Shown here piece by piece: positions 56,945 to 64,000 of a stretch of DNA of 64,000 bases. The position numbers and the translations under genes were made by a program. Under the pieces are notes generated by a model. It saw nothing but the letters and a program-made list of their open reading frames with translations, searched no databases and was not told the origin of the DNA. Source of the stretch: Vitis vinifera (taxonomy: Eukaryota; Streptophyta; Magnoliopsida; Vitales; Vitaceae); NCBI RefSeq assembly GCF_030704535.1, contig NC_081817.1, forward strand, positions 8,707,001-8,771,000, written 5' to 3'. Positions within the stretch are counted from its first letter, which is position 1, and each line of letters opens with the position of its first letter.

Positions 56945-57804
56945 TTATCTATAAACTCAAATATCCTTTCTTGCTCCATCCGCCTGCTTAGCTTTAAATT
57001 GTCTTCATCATATTCCATTTCAGAGTGTTGATAATGGCCAAGCCCCTGTCATAGACTTCGAATTTTGTTGTAGTAAGCTGTCATTGAAGATTCCCTTTGC
57101 TTTGTCTAATGGATCATATTTTGCAAACCATAAATCTGGGTAATATTCCGCAGATTTGAATACATTTAAATCACCTCATCTCAAACTTCCTTGGCTGTTG
57201 AGAGAAACAAGCAAGTCCTGCTGGTTTCTGATTGCATAGAATTCAGCAACCAAGACATGATCTTGGAGTTTGCTACATACCATCATTTGAAATCTGGATC
57301 CACAGATTTTGGTTCCTTCACAGTAGTGAGAAATCACCCCATTTTGCCTCTACTTTTGCTGAACAAATTTATGGATTGAGATCACTCTAGGAAGTTTTGT
57401 CCATTGAGTTTCTCTGGTAATTTGAAGAGTAGAGTTGTCACCATGAGCGAAAGTTCATGATTGATCCATGGCCTTCACTAATTGACTATTTTGAGACACT
57501 TCCTGACATCGTTCAAGTGAAAGAAGGTTCGACAAAGGGCAAAAACAAGAAAAAGATCTAAGACTTGGCAATGAAGGCCAATGAGAACTTTATACCAATT
57601 TAGGTTTCAACAATGAATGCTGAAAGAAGTTAGTGACCTGATACCATGTTGGAGAAATTAAAAATTAGAGTACTTTTTCTTACCAATTTCAACAATCACA
57701 TTTGTATTTATATAAAGTCAGTCATAAACAAGAAAAAAGAAAGTAGTCTATTGAAGTTAATCTCCTGATGTTGGATAATTGGTATGTGGAAGGTAGTTGT
57801 GACC
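56945..57804 (-). mobile_element. copia 5' end (gag part, PBS, LTR) carried by the duplication
   Basis: Counterpart of 41783-42644: partial gag, a PBS reading TGGTATCAGGTC (one base different) and an LTR starting TGTTGGAG. The rest of the element is absent, which proves that the duplication breakpoint falls inside the element. Confidence 0.85.
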
Positions 57805-58194
57805 ATTGGAATGGAAGAAGGCTCATTAGGGGATTATATCATTAGGAGTTAGAAATGGTAGAATCCTTTTTCACTTGTCTCCAAAATGTGGTTGTGCATG
57901 TATGTAATGAGGATAATTTAACTTGAAAATATGCTAATGATGGAAGACTACAGGGTATTGAGTGCATATTGTAATCTCCCTTTCTCGTATAGAAAGGTCT
58001 GGGGTTCACCTGCCTGCATATTCTTTTGTTTGGGAAATGATTCTTACTTAATGCAAAAGAGAAGGGCTTTGGTCCAGTAGTGTTGTTAGGTAAACAGGAA
58101 GAAGAATGGGCCAAGCACTTATCCATTTTATGAAGGTATAGAGTTCATGGTCTTTTATCATTCTCAACTTTAGGTATTATTTGGGTGCTTCTTG

Positions 58195-58591
58195 ATACAA
58201 TTAAGAATACCTTAACTAGTTGGCATGCAGGGATTGTGAGGAAGGAGAAAAATGAAAGTATGGCCTTATAGCTCCATTATGTTTATTTTGGTGTATGTGG
58301 AAAAAATGAAATAGAAGGTCTTTAATGGCATAGATTGGTTTGAATTGTAGGTGAAAAATGTTTGTATGGATTCTTTAGTTGAATGGACTGGAAGATGATT
58401 AGGAGATGAAAGACTTCCTTTTATAGACTTCATTGATGTTCTGGGTAGTAAAGGAGTGAATGATATCTTTCATTCTGTTTTCGTTTGTCTTCTTGGTCTG
58501 TGTATATAACATGTGTCCAAGGGTTGACCCACTCCTTAAGTGCTTATTGTTTAAAATTTTACATATCAAAAAGAAAAAAAAAAAAAAAAAG
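58195..58591 (+). mobile_element. LINE 3' end with poly-A, copy B
   Basis: Counterpart of 43040-43430 with the same A tail, and therefore present before the duplication. Confidence 0.6.
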
Positions 58592-58661
58592 AATTTGGGC
58601 TAGATTTTTGTCTTTGCCTGCTTTTTCCTACTCTTATAAACAACTGTTTATTGTTCTACAG

Positions 58662-58761
58662 CCTAAAAAGTCGTGAGCCTGAATTCCTTGTGGCCACACC
58701 TGAGAGACTTTTGGAGCTTATTTCCTTGAAGGCCATTGACATATCTGGTGTCTCCTTATTG
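58662..58761 (+). pseudogene. Helicase-like exon 4, duplicated copy
   Basis: Identical length and splice borders to 43501-43600, with one Cys-to-Arg change. No exons 1-3 precede it in this copy, so it cannot make the full protein unless spliced from the upstream gene. Confidence 0.85.
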
Positions 58762-59388
58762 GTAAGCATTTTACCCTTTTCATAACTACAAGTTTCTTAT
58801 CTTGCTTGCTTTTAATTCTCATAAATATATTTGACTTATTTCTTTTACGATTTACATTTTCAGTTGTGCCTATTATTTTGGAGTCTTGACATTTAAAAGG
58901 GCAGACTTAAATAATGTATAGGCCAACATATTTCACTTGTTTAATGGACATTTTGATTTAAGAGGAAACTACAATAAAGTGCATATCAAAATATTTCACT
59001 TTTGTGTTACAGATTCTGAATTTGTTATCTACCCTTAGTTCTCATAAAAATAACAAGAGGAATATAGGACTTACCGTTTATGAAGGTCCTCTGATGCTTT
59101 CTTGCAAATTTGTCCTTGGTTGTTGATTATCTGTTTATTCTATTATACTGGTACTGACCATTAATGTCTGATCATGCTTTTGAATATCATAAATATACAA
59201 TTTACTCTTTGAACATCATTGACATATATTTAGGTCTATCTGCTTCTTAAGATGTTACGAAGAATTTTATAGATCTTTATCTGGGAAGCTCCTGTTATTT
59301 ACTACATCAAGTTTTCGTTATGGATGGACATGATTCACGTCACTACATTTCCTAGGCTCACCTAGATAACTACTTCTCATTTTAATAT

Positions 59389-59852
59389 GTTCTGATGTAG
59401 GACAACCCTAGGATGGTTGCCTACACTCAAGGGTAGGTGGACTAGGGTTTTATTTTTTAGGGTATAAGGAGAGGAACAAAGAATAAATTTTATGGTAGAG
59501 AAAATTATAAGATAAGAAATAGAGAGAAAGATGGAAAACCTTAGAGTTTCACTAAGGCCCTCTAGGAGTCTCACCTAGAAGAAAATCAATGGAGTCTCAC
59601 CATTGAGAGTTGCAACCTTGCAATGAAAGAAAATATATTATTATTCATATCAATTCATCTCTTTGATTTACATTGATTAGCCTATTTATAGGCTTCTCTA
59701 AGAAATCCAAAGTCTATTATGACTCTAATAATCTATTATAATTCTAATTCTAATTATAACATCCAAAATCTACTAGGACTCTAATAACCTATCATGACTT
59801 AAATTCTAATTATATTATAACTTAACTAGCTAATCCAAATTAGACTCCAACA
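59389..59852 (-). mobile_element. Short LTR-like element, copy B
   Basis: Counterpart of 44821-45302, flanked by AATAT at 59384-59388 and 59853-59857. Only one unit is present here, against two in copy A. Confidence 0.7.
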
Positions 59853-60077
59853 AATATTAATCCTACTTTAATTACAACTAATACTAATTCCCTTTCTTGA
59901 TATATATCTTGAAGATTCATCCTCATCATGTGCATTAGTCCTTTTCCAGTGATTTGTCTGAAATATGAGCTATTAGATGGCTGTTAGTTGGCATCTTTAA
60001 TATTAGTGCTCACATTTTTCATAGGTTTGTTACTTTTGGCATCATTACTTTCTGATTCATTTTTGACATTTAAATAG

Positions 60078-60305
60078 GTTGTTGATGGACTGGACACTCT
60101 CTGTAAAGGAGGCTACCTTGATATGATTAAATCTATTAGGCAGTCAATTTCTCGAAATCCCCATGCAGTTGTTTTCAGTGAACGCTCAAGCTGTACCTCT
60201 GTTCCAGGTGTAGAAGATCTCCTTAGAGGATCATACTGTAGATTACCTCTTAAAGGTTCAATTAATAATCAAAGTGCTTGCATTGCTCAGTCTATACATG
60301 CGTGA
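60078..60305 (+). pseudogene. Helicase-like exon 5, duplicated copy
   Basis: Same 228 nt and same terminal TGA as 45528-45755, with a few base changes (for example SISG to SISR). Orphaned without exons 1-3. A 43 bp piece of it recurs at 60351-60393. Confidence 0.85.
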
Positions 60306-60393
60306 AGAAAAACTACTAAAGGTATGCTTATCACTTGGTTTTTATGCAAAGGACACTCTCTGTAAAGGAGGCTACCTTGATATGATTAAATCT

Positions 60394-61466
60394 AAAGTCA
60401 TATTCTAAAATTATATAGTATTAAAGAGGCAATTGTGATAGGCTTGTTGATGGGCTGAGCCCAAAGTAACGAGAGAGCGCTTGTTTTTTGTTTTCTCTTC
60501 TTTTCTGTTTGCCCGTTGGTGCCTATCATATACAATGTATGTATTTTGGTGTGTCATTTCTTAGGTGTTATTAATATATTTTCTAATATTGCCTGTAAAA
60601 TAGTAATAATAATAATGGAATCATGCAAGTTTGAGATACTAGAAGCCATCCTATGCCTTTACTTAACCCGTCTCTGATCCAAGGGCCGAGATTTTTCTTC
60701 ATGTCCATATTGCTCCCTTTGGCTGGATATATTCTGGAATGTTGACCTATGAATTATGGCGCAGTTAATAGGTCATATCTTCTAGTAATACGGTTATGAG
60801 TCCCAATATTTGTCCATCATCTTCCTGCTGCTGGTCTCCGTAAACTTACTGAGGTTGAGAGTGAACCTTTTCCTACAATTCTTAGGCAAGTGACTCTGAA
60901 GATTCAATATAATTCTTAGAAAGATATGAATTAGTGCTGTTTGATTTTTGTTGGTGGTGGTCTATGGCTACAGCCATTTTACTGTTGATTCTGTTGATAT
61001 TCATATTGCAGCTCTCCCCATCCATAACCATTTATTATACAAGAATCCCAGTGCTTGTCTTAATCTTGAAGGCCAAAAGTTGACTACTTAACCTTTGAAC
61101 CCAAAATCGCGGGCAGTGTCATATAATTGTTCATACTTTAGGTTTGACCTAATGATTTCTTCCCATCAGATTCAAGTTCTCTATTCTTGTGTTTTCCTTT
61201 CTGTGCAGTTAAAGTTATTTTGTCTTTGCCATTTCTTCGCCATTTCTTCTCATTTTCTTTGGGCAGTTTGCTTTGCTTGATCATAAACAAAAAGCTGGAA
61301 CTCATCTGGATGCTTAGAAGATGGGAAAGGATGAAATTTTCGATGAATTTCCCATCTTCTCAGAAAACCAGAGGACAATTTTTTCACTTACAAAAGGAAA
61401 GGTAGAAGTATCAGCATGGGTTTTGTTTCCCTTCTGCTGTTTAACACTGGCATGCTGCTCATTTGA
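60394..61466. other. 1.1 kb stretch present only in copy B
   Basis: No counterpart in copy A, where the flanks join at about 45797. Short open pieces (61095-61405) do not resemble a known protein. It is either ancestral intron lost from copy A or an insertion in copy B. Confidence 0.7.
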
Positions 61467-61542
61467 GGTCAAATTTTGACAGCAGAACAACTCAGCCGTT
61501 GGTGATTGATTCAGAGCCCATGAGCACCACCTAGAACAGTTC

Positions 61543-61833
61543 GTGATCTTGACTTCAAATTGGCCATATATCCAATTCTCGCAGAGATGGGCGGCTGCAC
61601 TTTCAATTGTTTGTTACATAGCTGTTTTTATAGCAAGAGAAGATGTTGCACCACTTGCAGGACCATGGATTGATATTGTGAATGAGTGCAGGAAGCTCTA
61701 TCTGACTGAAGCCCCCGGGATATTTATGACACTCCACATCATGGCTTTTGAGATGCTGGAGTTACAATTCTCTTTAAGAATGTTGTATCATTCGCCTTTT
61801 TGCCTGAAAATACAATTAGATCAAATATCATGA
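61543..61833 (+). pseudogene. Exon-like fragment of an unrecognised protein (copy B)
   Basis: Counterpart of 45805-46125 with the same RWAAALSIVCYIAVFIARED and VAPLAGPWIDIVNECRKLYL segments. Open for 96 codons. Unknown family. Confidence 0.35.
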
Positions 61834-62521
61834 ACCCTTATATTTTGTTTACAATTTTGGCATTGTACGACTTCAGGTATGTCTCCTGTAACACACAATC
61901 TGAGCATCCACATGAATGATAGTGAGTATTAGTGAAATTGTGTAATTTATAATGTTTTCAGAACCAAGAATTGAAAAAGTTTATGATTCATTATTCGGAT
62001 CCGTGATTGAATTATAGTTGAATCGGTGTTGTCATAATTATATCATTTTTATATTTGATATATTAAATTAACTTATATAGATAAACATAAATATATTAAT
62101 ATTTTAAAATTTATTAAATAGAAAATGTATAATATTTAAGTATGAAGATATGTTTAAGATAAAAAAAATCATAGAATTTGATTTGACTTTTTTGTCTTTG
62201 TATTTTATTATTTTAATATTATTTTCATAATTATTATTATAAAAATAAACATGAATGTAAATATTTGTATTTGTTCAAAGTTTCAGGGCATATGAAGAAA
62301 CCCATTAAACTTTAAAATGAGACGTTTCTGATTTCTGCTATCTCATATTTGTACCAAAATGATGTCGTTTCAACCTTTTTGAAGCATTTTTATTTTCTTT
62401 TTCAAGCTTGAGACATTTTCTTCGTTTGGTTGTTGAGAAAAATGGACCCATTTCCATCCAGTGTTTTGTTTGGTTCCATTCTTTTCCCGAGAACCGAACG
62501 GAGAAAAGACGATAGCTTTAC

Positions 62522-62699
62522 CGGGTCCGGCGAACCTGATAACGGAAGGCGGCGGGGGGCGAGCGTAAACGATGACGAGTTTGAAAGGCTTGGTTTTGGG
62601 GGGTGAGAAGAAATGATCGAGAGTCCATTCGAGAGCGTAGAAGCTGTGAGAGTTGTTGTCGATGCCGATCACTAGCACAGGTCTCTCTGTGGTCTCCAT
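62522..62699 (-). CDS. USP-family first exon, copy B (start codon kept)
   Basis: The ATG at 62697-62699 opens METTERPVLVIGIDNNSHSF, then YALEWTLDHFFSPP and FKLVIVYARPPPPSVIRFAG. This is the beta1-alpha1-beta2 portion of a universal stress protein domain, ending at a good donor (CCCG followed by GTAAAG). The remaining exons, including the GxGxxG(S/T)-type nucleotide-binding loop, are not found to the left, so the gene is a fragment. It is divergent from the B3 copy at 63158, so the two could share a promoter region. Confidence 0.6.
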
Positions 62700-62811
62700 G
62701 GAAGAAAGCAAAAATGCTTGAAAAGGACCCGTTCCCAAAAACGACGGCGAACGCTGATCGTCTCCAGGAGACTGGTTTCCGTATTTTAAGTTGTGCCCCC
62801 CATGATGTTTG

Positions 62812-63030
62812 GTAAGTTTCCGAATATATGGGGAGGTTGTAGGATTTGATTAGGATTTAGTAACTTTTCAAATTGAAAGACTCATCCCCCAAGTTTCCGA
62901 ATATATGGGGAGGTTGAAGGATTTGATTAGGATTTCGTAACTTTCCAAATTGAAAGACTCGTCTCTCAGGGACCTCATCTCTATATAAGCTCTCTCCTAC
63001 CATACCCAAAAGAACAAGAAACCATTTGTA
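62812..63030 (+). promoter_or_regulatory. B3 promoter units, copy B
   Basis: A partial and a full copy of the block AGTTTCCGAATATATGGGGA to GAAAGACTC (starting near 62815 and 62893). A TATATAAG TATA box lies near 62982-62989. Compared with copy A, the first unit lacks its TATA part. Confidence 0.6.
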
Positions 63031-63157
63031 ACTTTTCCAAATTGAAAGACTTCTCTCTGGGCCATCATCTTGCCATACCAAGAAGAGCAAGAAACCACTT
63101 CCTTCCTAACCAAGATCAAGAAACCCCCGAAGCTATATACTTTGCGCATTCGCTTCA

Positions 63158-63993
63158 ATGGATTCTGTGGTAAAAGATGAGAAGAAACACGATCAGCGTC
63201 TTGAAGAAACGATGAAGATATTTGAAGATGGAGGTGATCAACGTCTTCAAAAAAAGAATCAAGATCAAGAAGCGGCTACCACGATGCCATGATGATGACG
63301 ATGATGATGATGATGAGGGGGGTGTGTTCAGGAGAAAAAGAAGCATAGATGATCAGTGTCTTCAAAAAACGATCAAGATCAAGAAGCGGCCACCATGGTG
63401 CCATGACAATGACGACGACGATGATGATGAGGGGGGGTGTGTTCAGGAGAAAAAAAAGCTAAGGATGAATAAGATAATGGATAAGGCAAGGTACTCGTCT
63501 CCCCATGCAACGCTAGAGCTCCTTGTCATCCTCAGGAATCGGATCAGGGCTCTGGGGGGTTCTGATGTCACTTTTGTAATCCAGAAGCCTCTCTTCAAGA
63601 CTGATGTGAGTTCCGGTCACAACCGTCTGTCCATACCGTTGAACCATATACAACAAAGTTTCCTCACACCTGAAGAGAGCGAGAGGTTGAACTCGGGAGG
63701 AAACGGAAAAAAAATGTGCAGATATGAAAGTGATGTTGATTGAGCCCTCCCTTCATCGGGAAACCATCAATCTGAGGAAGTGGAACATGAAGAAAGCTTC
63801 CGGAAATTCTATCTCAATGTATGTGTTGGTGACTAATCGGAAATCGGTTACGGAAAGGAATAGCATGAAGGAAGATGAAACGGTGCAGCTCTGGTCTTTT
63901 CGAATCAAGTCCAAGTTGGGTTTCGCTCTTGTAAAGAGAAGACTACAAGATGATCCTAGGAATCGTTCATTAAGGGGCATCCTGGATAGCTGA
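63158..63993 (+). pseudogene. B3 (DUF313-type) pseudogene, copy B
   Basis: Starts MDSVVKDEKKHDQRLEETMK and shifts frame near codon 32, as copy A does. Two K-I-K-K-R-x-P-x-C-H-D-D modules follow, with Asp runs of eight and six. The B3 part is open (63222-63743) until the eight-A run before ATGTGCAG shifts it. The rest continues in the next frame (63724-63993) to the normal end RSLRGILDS. The WSFRIK codon is intact here, unlike in copy A. Confidence 0.88.
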
Positions 63994-64000
63994 TATGGAT

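Larger units (their letters stand above)
56945..64000. repeat. Right segmental duplication, copy B (runs to window end)
   Basis: Direct copy of 41783-48533: copia gag end, PBS (57635-57646) and LTR (57647-57804), LINE tail, helicase exons 4 and 5, a short LTR-like element, the USP exon, promoter units and a B3 pseudogene. The left border is abrupt, with AT-rich DNA before it. Confidence 0.9.

Noticed and set aside
1..64000. tRNA or rRNA genes
   Set aside because: No cloverleaf with A/B boxes and no rRNA-like block was recognised. The tRNA-related matches are retrotransposon primer-binding sites. A covariance-model scan was not possible here.

Overview
This 64 kb window is nuclear DNA from a flowering plant. 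Genes are sparse and intron-rich, intergenic DNA is AT-rich, and LTR retrotransposons, LINE tails and a MULE relic are abundant. The LTR and gag styles and the B3 (DUF313) gene family look like grapevine (Vitis). That assignment is from recognition only and was not searched.

Layout. (1) 1-8580: a minus-strand Ty3/gypsy element cut by the window start, with integrase, RT/RNase H, a gag remnant, a primer-binding site and a 3.4 kb 5' LTR that holds about 22 copies of a roughly 48 bp minisatellite. (2) 8581-11988: an older gypsy element (RT start, protease, gag, 665 bp LTR) into whose RT gene the first element has inserted. (3) 12.8-14.7 kb: broken plus-strand transposon-type ORFs. (4) 15.2-26.1 kb: two tandem copies of a segment carrying a minus-strand B3 (DUF313) gene, one intact and one with a nonsense mutation. 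Between them lies an inverted, broken copy of exon 2 of the helicase-like gene. (5) 26.1-30.6 kb: repeats and a MULE/FAR1-type transposase relic. (6) 30.86-45.76 kb: a plus-strand DEAD-box-like gene in five visible exons. Its introns hold a short LTR-like element, a LINE tail with an 18 bp target-site duplication, a decayed copia element and a second LINE tail. (7) 46.8-53 kb: a USP-family first exon and two plus-strand B3 copies, one pseudogene and one intact. (8) 53.0-56.1 kb: a second decayed copia element. (9) 56.95-64 kb: a second copy of 41.78-48.53 kb, repeating helicase exons 4-5, the USP exon and the B3 pseudogene.

The main theme is local gene birth and decay. One ancestral neighbourhood (helicase-like, USP and B3 genes) has been copied several times: minus-oriented on the left, plus-oriented on the right, with the only multi-exon helicase-like gene between. 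Of five B3 copies, two are open (17533-18282 and 51198-51947) and three are broken. The two USP-linked pseudogenes share the same frameshift, so the damage predates that duplication. The helicase-like protein keeps the fold signatures but lacks the expected residues of both the Walker A and DEAD motifs, so it is probably a non-catalytic relative or a decaying gene.

No rRNA or tRNA gene, CRISPR array or bacterial-type operon was seen.
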